DNA of 64,000 nucleotides from Streptomyces rimosus subsp. rimosus (lineage in GTDB: Bacteria > Actinomycetota > Actinomycetes > Streptomycetales > Streptomycetaceae), in contig NZ_JOCQ01000005.1 of assembly GCF_000720725.1 (NCBI RefSeq), positions 107,752-171,751 on the forward strand. The letters are read 5' to 3'. The position numbers were made by a program, and so were the translations under genes. Shown here piece by piece: positions 34,001-42,700 of this stretch. Positions within the stretch are counted from its first letter, which is position 1; every line of letters begins with the position of its first letter. The notes below the pieces were generated by a model. The model was given only the letters and a program-made list of their open reading frames with translations, had not been told where the DNA came from and did no database searches.

Positions 34001-37000
34001 GCCGCACGTCACCCTCATGCTGCACACCTTCATCGGCGGCGACGCCCAGGACGTCCGCACGCACGCCCGGCAGCCGTTCCGCGACTACCTGCGCTCCTCC
34101 GTCGGCCTGATCGAGAACATGGCCCGCGCCATGGGCGTCGACATCACGGCCGAGGACTTCACCGAGGACGACCAGGAAGCCCTCCTCGACCACGCCTGCA
34201 ACCGCTACCTGGCGGACAGCTCGCTCATCGGCACGGCCGAGGACCGGCTGCCGCTGGTGCGCCGGCTCACCGGGGCGGGCGTGGACGAGATCGCCTGCCT
34301 CCTCGACTTCGGAGTCGACGCCGACGCCGCGATCGGGGCCCTGCCCGCGCTGGCCGGCCTCAGGACCCGGGCCGCCGCGGCCGGCGCGCCCCGCGCGGAG
34401 ACCTCGCTCACCGGACTGATCCGCGCGCACGGCGTCAGCCACCTCCAGTGCACCCCCTCGCACGCCCGCGCGCTGCTGGCGGAGGCGGACACCGCCGCCC
34501 TCGGCGGCCTGCGGCAGCTGCTCCTCGGCGGCGAACCCCTCGATGCCGAGCTGGTCCGCGGACTCGCGCGGCATGTGCACGGCACGATCCGGAACATGTA
34601 CGGCCCGACCGAGACCACCGTGTGGTCCACCACGGACCTCGCCGACCCGGCGGAGGCAACCGTCACCATCGGACGGCCCGTCGCCGGCACCACGGTCCGC
34701 GTCCTCGACCCGTACGGGCGCCGCGTCCCCGTCGGCGTCCCCGGCGAGCTGTACATCGGCGGCGCCGGCGTGACCGCCGGGTACCTGGGCCGCCCGGAGC
34801 TGACCGCCGAACGGTTCGTCACCGCGCCCGGGGACACCGGCCCGGCCGCCGCCGCGGAACGGCTCTACCGTACGGGCGACATCGTGCGCGTGCGCCGCGA
34901 CGGCCGGATCGACTACCTGTCCCGCAACGACCACCAGCTGAAGATCCGCGGCTTCCGGGTCGAGGCGGGCGAGGTCGAGGCCGCACTCACCGCCCTGCCG
35001 GCGGTCCGCCAGTGCGTCGTCACGGGACACGGCCTCGGCACGGCCGCCGCCGCGCTCGCCGCCTACGTGGTGCCCGCCGACCCCGAGGCACCGCCGGCCA
35101 CGGCCGAGCTGCGCGCCGAACTCGCCCGCCGCCTCCCGCCGTTCCTCGTCCCGTCCCACTTCGTCCGGCTCGACGCGCTGCCGCTGACCAGCAACGGCAA
35201 GGTCGACCGCGGAGCACTGCCGGCCCCCGGCCCGGAGCGGGGCGCCACCGGAGAGTTCACCGCGCCGACGACCCCGGCCGAAAAGGCCGTCGCGGAGATC
35301 TGGCGCAACGCCCTGCGCGTCGAACGGGTCGGCGTCCACGACGACTTCTTCGAACTCGGCGGCCACTCCCTGCTGGCCACCCAGGTCGTCGCCGCGATCC
35401 GGCGCGCGCTCGGCGTCCGGCTCCCGCTGCGCATCCTGTTCGAGGCGCCCACGGTCGCCGCGCTCGCCCGCGCCGTGGAAGGACCCGCCGCCGCGCCGGA
35501 AACGGGACCGGCGGAACCCGCCGCCCCGGCCGTGCTCGCTCCCGACCAGGAACACCGGCACGAACCCTTCCCGCTCACCGACGTGCAGCGCGCCTACTGG
35601 ATCGGCCGCAGCGGCAGCGTGGGCGGCGACGTCTCCTGCCACCTCTACGTCGAGCTCGACGTCGACGACGTCGACCTGCCCCGGCTGGAACGGTCGTGGC
35701 AGGCCCTCGTACGGCGACACGACGCCCTGCGCATCGTGGTGGACGAGGACGGGGCCCAGCGCATCCTGGCGGACGTCCCCGACTACCGCATCGAGGTGGA
35801 CGACCTGCGCGGCCTGGACGGCGCCGGACGCGACAGCCGTCTGGCGGCGACCCGGCAGGCGATGTCCCACCAGGTGCTGCCCTCCGAGACGTGGCCGCTG
35901 TTCGACATCCGGGCCAGCCGCACCGGGGACACCGACGCCCGGCTCCACTTCGGCATCGACACCCTGATCGCCGACGGCGGCAGCGTGCAGATCCTGCTGC
36001 GTGAACTGCTCGCCGTCTACCGCGGCGAGCTCCGGCCGCACCCGCTCGACCTGTCCTTCCGGGACTACGTCATGGCCGAGCAGCAGCGCCGCGGCGGCCC
36101 CGAGCGCGAACGCGACCTGCGCTACTGGCGCGACCGGCTCGACACCCTGCCGCCCGCGCCCCCGCTGCCGCTCGCCCGGCGCCCCGAAGAACTGGCCGAG
36201 ACCCGCTTCCGGCGCCGCGAGGCGTACCTGGCGGCGGACGTGTGGAGCCGGCTGAAGGAGCGGGCCGCCGCTGCCCGCATCACCCCCTCGGCGCTCGCCC
36301 TCTCCGCGTACGCCACCGTGCTCGGCACCTGGGCCGGTACCGACCGCTTCACCCTCAACCTCACCCTCTTCAACCGGACCGGCGACCACCCCGACCTGCC
36401 CGCGCTCGTCGGGGACTTCACCGCCCTGACCATGCTGGAGGTGGACGGCGCTGCGTCCGGAGCGTTCGGGGAGCGGGCCCGCCGGATCCAGGAACGGCTC
36501 TGGGAGGACCTGGACCACCAGCTGGTCAGCGGTGTGTGGGTCGCCGGCGAGCTGGCCCGCCGCCGCGGCGTCGCCGACGCCGCGATGCCCGTCGTCTTCA
36601 CCAGCGAACTGGGCGCCGCGGACGCCGGGGGCAGCCTCCCGGCCGGCCTGGGGGCACGGGTCGCGTACACCATCACCCAGACCCCCCAGGTCTGGCTCGA
36701 CCACCAGATCGCCGAGGACGCCGGCCGGCTGCGGCTGACCTGGGACGCCGTCGAGGAACTGTTCCCGCCCGGTGTGCTCGACGACATGTTCGCCGCGTAC
36801 ACGGCGCTGCTGACCTCCCTCGCGGAGGAACCGGACGCCTGGACCGACGGGCACCGCGAAATCCTGCCCCCCGAGCAGACCGCGCGGTACACCGCGCTCA
36901 ACGACACCGCGGGACCGCTGCCGGACGGCCTGCTGCACGAGCCGTTCCTCGCCCGGGCCCGGAAGCAGCCCGACCGCCTCGCGGTCGTCTCCGCCACCGG

Positions 37001-39707
37001 CACCGTCACCTACGGGGAGCTCGACCGGGCCTCGCTCGCCGTCGCCCGCAGCCTGCACCTGGCGGGCGTGCGGTCCGGCGACCTCGTCGGCGTCCTGGCC
37101 GACCGCGGGTGGGAACAGGTCGCGTCCGCCATCGGCGTCCTGCGCGCCGGAGCCGCCTACCTGCCCCTGGACAGCGGCCTGCCCGCGGCACGCGTCGCCC
37201 GCTCCCTCACCCACGCGGGCGCCGTCGCCCTGCTCGTGCCGCCCTCCGCACCGGCCGGGGACGCGGCGCCGGACGGCATCACCGTCCTCGGCTTCGACGA
37301 GGCCGTCGCGCAGGGCACCGCGGCCGGTTCCGGGCACGACCCGCGGCCTGCCACCGCACCGGGCGACCTGGCCTACGTGATCTACACCTCCGGGTCCACC
37401 GGTGAGCCCAAGGGCGTGATGACCGACCACCGGGGCGCCCTGAACACCGTCACCGACGTCAACGACCGGTTCGACGTGGGCGCCGAGGACCGGGTCTTCG
37501 CCCTGTCCTCGCTCGGCTTCGACCTCTCCGTGTACGACATCTTCGGCACCCTCGCCGCGGGCGCCGCCCTCGTCCTGCCGGGCCCGGGCGAGGAACGCGA
37601 CCCGGTCCGCTGGGCACGGCTCGTCGCCGAACACGACGTCACGGTGTGGAACTCGGTGCCCGCCCTGATGGAAATGCTGCTCGTGCACGCCGCCGGCAAC
37701 CCGGCCGTGGACGTGCGCAGCCTGCGGCTGGTCCTGCTCAGCGGGGACTGGATCCCCGTCGGCATGCCCGACCACATCCGGTCGGTCGCCCCGAAGGCCG
37801 AGGTCATCAGCATGGGCGGCGCCACCGAGGCGTCGATCTGGTCCGTCCTGCACCCGGTCGGCACGGTCGATCCGGAGCGGCCGAGCATCCCCTACGGCCG
37901 TCCCATGCGCAACCAGACGATGTACGTCCTGGACGACGCCTTCCGGCTCCGCCCCACCGGAGTGCCCGGCGCCCTGCACATCGGCGGCGTCGGCCTCGCC
38001 ACGGGCTACCGCAACGCGCCCGGGCTCACCGCCCGGGCCTTCCCCACCCACCCGGTCACCGGGGAGCGGCTCTACCGGACCGGCGACCTGGCCCGTTTGC
38101 TGCCGGACGGCGACCTGGAATTCCTGGGACGCGAGGACTCCCAGGTCAAGGTGCGCGGCATGCGCATCGAACTGGGCGAGATCGAGGCAGCGCTCGTGCG
38201 CACCCCGGGCGTCCGCGAGGCCGCCGTCCTCGTCGAGGGCTCCGGCATGTCGGCCCAGCTCGCCGCGTACGTCGTACCGGACGCGCCGTCCGCACCCACC
38301 GGTCCGGACGTACCCACCGGTCCGGACGTACCCGCGGCAGCGGGCACCGCCGGACTCGACGCGGAGCGGGTGCGGAGGCTGGAGACGCGGCTGCGCCAGC
38401 CGGGGCGGCGCGACGACCTGTCGGGACGCGAGGTCGTGCCGTTCGCGCTGCCGCCGGACACGGTGGCGCTGCGCGCCGCGTCGAACGCGCGCGGCGCCGC
38501 CACCGGATTCGGCACCGGCCCCGTCCCGGCCGCCGACCTGTACGCGCTGCTCACCGTGCTGGCCCGCCAGGACGACGACGGCGTGCCCCGGTACGCCTAC
38601 GGCTCGGCCGGCGGTCTCTACCCCGTCCAGACGTACCTGACCGTCGCGCCGGACGGCGTCGCGGGAATCGCGGCAGGCACCTACTACCTGGACCCGGCCG
38701 GCCCCGCCCTGGTGGCGCTGGACGGCCCGGACGGTGCCCGGCGGGCCCTTGACCCCGTGCTGTACGCGGAGTCCAACAGGCAGCTGGCCGCGCAGGCGGG
38801 CTTCGCCGTCCACCTGGTCGTCCGCAACGCCGCGGTCAAGCCCGTGTACGGCGAACTCGCCGACCGGTTCGGGCTCCTGGAGGCCGGGGCCATGGCCCAA
38901 CTGCTGCGCCAGCGGGCCGCGGACTGCCGGGTGGGCCTGTGCCCGATCGGTGATGTGTACGCCGAGCCGCTGCACGAGGTCCTGAGCCTGGAGGACGGCC
39001 AGGCCGTACTCCACACGCTGCTCGGCGGGCTCCCGGCCGGCGCGGTCAACGCCGCCGCCGACCGGGACCGGCAGGCGGCCGAGCTGCGGGACGAACTCGC
39101 CCGGCGCCTGCCCGCGTACATGGTGCCGCGGCACATACGCGTGATCGACGCGCTGCCCCTGTCGGCCAACGGCAAGGTGGACCGCAAGGCGCTCGCCCGG
39201 CAGACCGGCGCCCCCGCGCTGCCCACGCCCGTCACCCCGGCCGCCGTGCCCACCGCTCCACCGGCCCCGGCCCCCGCCGCACCGGCGGCAGCCGGCACCG
39301 TTCCCGGCACCACCGTGCAGCGGCTCGTGGCGCTGTGGCGGGAGGTGATGGACGGCGAGGAGATCGACATCGACACGAACTTCTTCGACGCCGGTGCGAC
39401 CTCCATCCACCTGGTGCGCGTACAGCGCCGTATCACCGAGGAATTCGGCACGGAACTGTCGGTCGTCGCGATGTTCGACAGCCCGACCGTCCGGCGCCTC
39501 GCCGAACTGCTCGAAAGCGCCGGGACGGCCGCACCCGCCTCCGCCGCGGCCCCGGCCGTCACGACGGACGCGCCGCCGCCCACGACGGCCGCGGTCCCGG
39601 AGGAGCCGCAGAACGGCACGGCCTCCGCCACCGGCCGGCACCGGCACCACGAGCGGCGGCGTGCCGCACGCCGCGCCGGCGAACCCGGCAGCCCGTCGGC
39701 CGGCTGA
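31065..39707 (+). CDS. NRPS-3: C-A(Gly)[monooxygenase]-T-Cy-A(Cys)[oxidase]-T
   Basis: A 2,880-residue synthetase with two enzymes nested inside its adenylation domains. N-terminal helix (LTPERRAAFEARLRGR) typical of NRPS proteins fed by a PKS, then a condensation domain (HHMVGDA). Adenylation domain 1 has pocket DILQLGMVWK, a glycine code, and is interrupted between A4 and A5 (about 758-1100) by a flavin-dependent luciferase-like monooxygenase (motifs PERHFH, GGRVGLSFASG). Carrier Ser1435. Next a heterocyclisation domain with DTLIADGGS (1632-1640, the Cy DxxxxDxxS motif). Adenylation domain 2 has pocket DLYNLSMIWK (cysteine) and carries an FMN oxidase insert (about 2425-2655; GSAGGLYPVQ, GLCPIG) that turns thiazoline into thiazole. 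Carrier Ser2780 in GATS. Arg/His-rich C-terminal tail. GTG start overlaps the PKS-1 stop. Confidence 0.95.
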   Translation: MTEPTDREERLARLTPERRAAFEARLRGRTAGAATAPAGTTAGEPIRPAQGPAPLSFGQERLWFLDQLTPGLGVHNEYVALLLTGPLDLTALDAALTGLVDRHQALRTVVDPADGTPVQRVLPTPDTVLRTVDTETGADADADPGQDGLLPAERALAEEEAARPFDPADGPLFRALLIRSTPERALLVVVNHHMVGDAWSRAVLVDDLCAGYRARLDGTPAAGRPLPVQYADWAAWQRRELTDEHLAGHLTYWRERLTDAPPLLDLATDRPRPAVPTHRGGRVRFTLDPRLSEAVENTAREARATPFMVTLAAWQAVLMRHSGQEDIVVGVPTAGRDRPELASLVGMFVNSLVLRTDLSGDPTFGELLARARDASLGALANAQVPFERLVRELNPDRALGHAPLYQVQFGYRNVPERELALPGVEVRVADLDNGLCRTDLSLELARQGDVIEGICEYSRDLFDEDTARTLTEALERVLLRATADPDLRLSELLALTPAEQALLEASGDGGALPEGAADILTAFAAATGDRPDAEAVVCAGTSLTFRELHNRATDIAARLRAAGVRPGDRVGVGLRRCADLPAALFAVLMTGAAYLPLDPDYPQQRLRYVCEDATPTAVLVHTATRAAFATGGPVPDGVPLVDIGTPADRTGPAGHGTPAVDPGAPAYVIHTSGSTGKPKGVVVLHRNLTAFLAAMDRVVDTGDAPVTWLAVTSVSFDISVLELLWTASRGHRVVLTPDSGGTAVPVSAPDAPESAAAAPEFSLFYFASGSGATGPEQYRLLMDGARFGDEHGFSAVWLPERHFHAFGGSFPAPSVLAAAVATATRRIGIRAGSVVMPLHHPVRVAEEWSVVDNLSGGRVGLSFASGWHMDDFVLAKDAYDDRQARTLDGLDGVRRLWRGEQVAFEGPRGRTVEVGVLPRPVQAELPVWLTSSGNPETCRRAGEAGARLLTHLLGQSVEELAERIAVYRQAWQDAGHPGEPHVTLMLHTFIGGDAQDVRTHARQPFRDYLRSSVGLIENMARAMGVDITAEDFTEDDQEALLDHACNRYLADSSLIGTAEDRLPLVRRLTGAGVDEIACLLDFGVDADAAIGALPALAGLRTRAAAAGAPRAETSLTGLIRAHGVSHLQCTPSHARALLAEADTAALGGLRQLLLGGEPLDAELVRGLARHVHGTIRNMYGPTETTVWSTTDLADPAEATVTIGRPVAGTTVRVLDPYGRRVPVGVPGELYIGGAGVTAGYLGRPELTAERFVTAPGDTGPAAAAERLYRTGDIVRVRRDGRIDYLSRNDHQLKIRGFRVEAGEVEAALTALPAVRQCVVTGHGLGTAAAALAAYVVPADPEAPPATAELRAELARRLPPFLVPSHFVRLDALPLTSNGKVDRGALPAPGPERGATGEFTAPTTPAEKAVAEIWRNALRVERVGVHDDFFELGGHSLLATQVVAAIRRALGVRLPLRILFEAPTVAALARAVEGPAAAPETGPAEPAAPAVLAPDQEHRHEPFPLTDVQRAYWIGRSGSVGGDVSCHLYVELDVDDVDLPRLERSWQALVRRHDALRIVVDEDGAQRILADVPDYRIEVDDLRGLDGAGRDSRLAATRQAMSHQVLPSETWPLFDIRASRTGDTDARLHFGIDTLIADGGSVQILLRELLAVYRGELRPHPLDLSFRDYVMAEQQRRGGPERERDLRYWRDRLDTLPPAPPLPLARRPEELAETRFRRREAYLAADVWSRLKERAAAARITPSALALSAYATVLGTWAGTDRFTLNLTLFNRTGDHPDLPALVGDFTALTMLEVDGAASGAFGERARRIQERLWEDLDHQLVSGVWVAGELARRRGVADAAMPVVFTSELGAADAGGSLPAGLGARVAYTITQTPQVWLDHQIAEDAGRLRLTWDAVEELFPPGVLDDMFAAYTALLTSLAEEPDAWTDGHREILPPEQTARYTALNDTAGPLPDGLLHEPFLARARKQPDRLAVVSATGTVTYGELDRASLAVARSLHLAGVRSGDLVGVLADRGWEQVASAIGVLRAGAAYLPLDSGLPAARVARSLTHAGAVALLVPPSAPAGDAAPDGITVLGFDEAVAQGTAAGSGHDPRPATAPGDLAYVIYTSGSTGEPKGVMTDHRGALNTVTDVNDRFDVGAEDRVFALSSLGFDLSVYDIFGTLAAGAALVLPGPGEERDPVRWARLVAEHDVTVWNSVPALMEMLLVHAAGNPAVDVRSLRLVLLSGDWIPVGMPDHIRSVAPKAEVISMGGATEASIWSVLHPVGTVDPERPSIPYGRPMRNQTMYVLDDAFRLRPTGVPGALHIGGVGLATGYRNAPGLTARAFPTHPVTGERLYRTGDLARLLPDGDLEFLGREDSQVKVRGMRIELGEIEAALVRTPGVREAAVLVEGSGMSAQLAAYVVPDAPSAPTGPDVPTGPDVPAAAGTAGLDAERVRRLETRLRQPGRRDDLSGREVVPFALPPDTVALRAASNARGAATGFGTGPVPAADLYALLTVLARQDDDGVPRYAYGSAGGLYPVQTYLTVAPDGVAGIAAGTYYLDPAGPALVALDGPDGARRALDPVLYAESNRQLAAQAGFAVHLVVRNAAVKPVYGELADRFGLLEAGAMAQLLRQRAADCRVGLCPIGDVYAEPLHEVLSLEDGQAVLHTLLGGLPAGAVNAAADRDRQAAELRDELARRLPAYMVPRHIRVIDALPLSANGKVDRKALARQTGAPALPTPVTPAAVPTAPPAPAPAAPAAAGTVPGTTVQRLVALWREVMDGEEIDIDTNFFDAGATSIHLVRVQRRITEEFGTELSVVAMFDSPTVRRLAELLESAGTAAPASAAAPAVTTDAPPPTTAAVPEEPQNGTASATGRHRHHERRRAARRAGEPGSPSAG

Positions 39708-39716
39708 CAGAACCCG

Positions 39717-39749
39717 GGGGAGGGGCGGGGCCATGTCCCCGCCCTCCCC
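39717..39749 (+). terminator. Strong hairpin in the NRPS-3/PKS-2 gap
   Basis: A long GC stem (39717-39730 with 39737-39749, one bulged G) and a 6-nt loop occupy the 87-nt gap after NRPS-3, within an otherwise tightly packed operon. It is followed by a fresh ribosome binding site (AAGGAG) for PKS-2. It could be a partial terminator that lowers downstream expression, or an mRNA-stabilising structure. No T-run follows. Confidence 0.55.
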
Positions 39750-39794
39750 GGCCCCGCAAACGCGGCATGCACCGCCCCTAAGGAGACAGACCGA

Positions 39795-42700
39795 ATGACC
39801 AGTCAGGGCACCGGGAGCCCCACCGGCGCACCGGACCTGCCGGACGCCATCGCCGTGACCGGACTCGCGTGCCGGTTCCCCGGCGCGCCCGACGCCGAAG
39901 CCTTCTGGGCGAACCTCGTGGCGGGCCGCGACAGCGTCACCTTCCGCACGCCCGAGGAGCTGGCCGCGCTCGGCGTACCGGCCGACCGGCTGGCCGACCC
40001 GCGCTTCGTCCCCGCCGGGGGAGTGCTCGACGGCATCGACGAGTTCGACGCCGAGTACTTCGGCATCACCCCGCGCGACGCCGAGCTGATGGACCCGCAG
40101 CACCGGCTGTTCCTGCAGTGCGTCGTCTCCGCTTTCGAGGACGCGGGGCAGCCCACCCGAGGGGTGGACGGCGGCATCGGCGTCTACGCGTCGGCCGGCT
40201 TCAACTCGTACCTGACGCACCACCTGCTGCCGCACGCCGCCGAACTCGCCGACCGCGCGGACGTGCAGTGGCTGGCCGCGGGGGACAAGGACTACCTGGC
40301 CACCCAGACGTCCTACCGGCTCGGCCTCACCGGCCCCAGTCTGACCGTGCAGAGCGCCTGCTCGTCGGCGCTGGTCGCCGTGCACCTGGCGGGCGAGGCG
40401 CTGCTCAGCGGAGAGTGCGACGTGGCCGTCGCCGGAGCCGTGTCGGCGGGGATCTCCCAGGGACTGGGCTACCTCCACACCGAAGGCGGCATCCTGTCGC
40501 CGGACGGCCGCTGCCGGCCCTTCGACGCCGCCGCCGGCGGCACCGTCTTCGGCAGCGGTGTCGGCGCCGTGGTTCTCAAGCGGCTGGCCGACGCCGTCGC
40601 GGACGGCGACACCGTACGCGCGGTCCTGCTCGGCTCCGCCGTCAACAACGACGGCGACCGCAAGGTCGGGTTCACCGCGCCGGGCCTGGAGGGACAGGTC
40701 CGCGTCATCGGCGCCGCGCAGGCCGTCGCCGGCGTCGGCCCCGCGGACATCTCCTGCCTGGAGGCCCACGGCACCGGCACGGCCCTCGGCGACCGCATCG
40801 AACTGGCCGCCCTCGACCGCGTCTTCGCCGACGCCCCCGACTCCGGACGGGTGCTCGGCGCGGTGAAGTCCAACGTCGGCCACCTCGACACCTGCGCGGG
40901 CATGGCCGGGCTGATCAAGACGGTCCTCGCGCTCCAGCACCGCACCCTGCTGCCCACCGCGCACTTCGAGGCGCCCTTGCCCGGCCTCGACGGGAGCCGC
41001 TTCCGTGTGCTGACCGCCGCCGAACCCTGGACCGGCGAGGACGGCACCCGTACGGCCGGTGTCAGCTCCTTCGGCATCGGCGGCACCAACGCGCACGTCA
41101 TCCTGCAGGACGCCCCGCCGGCCGCCCGCCCCGCACCGGAATCCGACGCGGCCCGCGGATGGCAGGTGCTTCCGCTGTCCGCCCGCACCCCCGAGGCGCT
41201 GGACCGGCTGGCCGACCGGCTGGACACGGCAGTGACGGACCCGGCCGCTCCCGCACTCGCCGACGTGGCGCACACCTTGCAGACCGGCCGCACGGCCCAC
41301 CCCTGGCGCCGTGCCGTCACGGCGGCACCCGGCCGGGCCCCGGTCTTCGCCACGCCCCGGCCCGCTCCCGTCCGCGCCGGTGACGCGCTCGGCGGCGTCG
41401 CGCTGCTCTACCCCGGGCAGGGGGCCGGCGCTCCGGGCATGGCCGCAGAACCGTACGCCGCCGAGCCGGCCTTCCACGACGCCCTCGACCGGTGCCTGGA
41501 AGCCCTGCGCCCGTGGACGGCCGCCCCGCTGCGGGACCTGCTGCTGAATCCCGGGCACGCCGACGACTTCGGCCGTACGGAGGTGGCCCAGCCCGCCCTG
41601 TTCGCCGTCGGATACGCCCTCACCGAATGGTGGGCCGCGCTGGGCGTCCGCCCGGTGGCCCTGGCCGGGCACAGCGTTGGCGAACTCACCGCCGCCTGCG
41701 CCGCCGGGGTCTTCACCCTCGCCGACGCCGCCCGGCTCGTCGCCCGCAGGGGCGCGCTCATGAGCCGGATGACGGCCGGCGCGATGCTCGCCGTTCCGCT
41801 TCCCGAGGCCGAGCTGCGCCATCTCATCGAGACCTCGTACGGCGACGCGGACGCGGCCCCGGAGCTCGCCGCCGTCAACGCGCCCGACCGCTGTGTGGCG
41901 ACCGGTGAGCCGGCCGCGATCGAAGAACTGCGGAAGCTGCTCGCCGAGCGCGGTGTGGCGGCCCGTCCGCTGTCCGTCCGGCACGCCTTCCACAGCCGCC
42001 ACGCCGACGGGCTGCTCGACGAGTTCGCCGCCCTCGTCGCCGCCACGCCCGCACAGGCCCCGCGGATCCCCGTCGTTTCTGCGCTGACCGGCCGGCCGCT
42101 CACGCCCGAAGAGGCGGCCTCGCCCACGTACTGGGCCCGGCAGTTGCGTGAGACGGTCCGCTTCGAGAAGGCCCTGCGAGCCCTGCCGGACACGGTCGCG
42201 CTGGTGGAGGCGGGGCCCGGCCGGGCACTGTCCGGCTTCGCCCGCCGCACCCTCGGCACGGACCGGTTGGTCCTCCCGGCGCTCGGACAGCTCCGCGACA
42301 CCGAGGACGCGGCCCCTGCCCGGCTCACCGCGGTCGCGCGGCTGTGGGAACGCGGTACGGACATCAACTGGGCGGCGCTGGGCGAGCGGACCGGACGCCG
42401 CCGCGTCCCACTGCCGGCCTACCCGTTCGAACGGACGCGGCACTGGTTCGAGCCCACCGCACCGTCCGCCGCCCGGCCCGCTCCCGCGAGCCCGCCCACC
42501 GCGACCGGCGGACCGGACCGGCCCGAAGACCGGCTGCACGTGCTGGCGTGGACCCCCTCCGTGCCGCCCGCCCCCGTTCCCCGCACGGATCTCGGTACGG
42601 TCCTGCTGCTCGCCGACGCCTCGGGCCTGGCCGACGAGACCGCCGCGAAACTGGTCCGCGACGGCACCCGGGTGCACCTCGTACACCTCGGTACGCCAGG

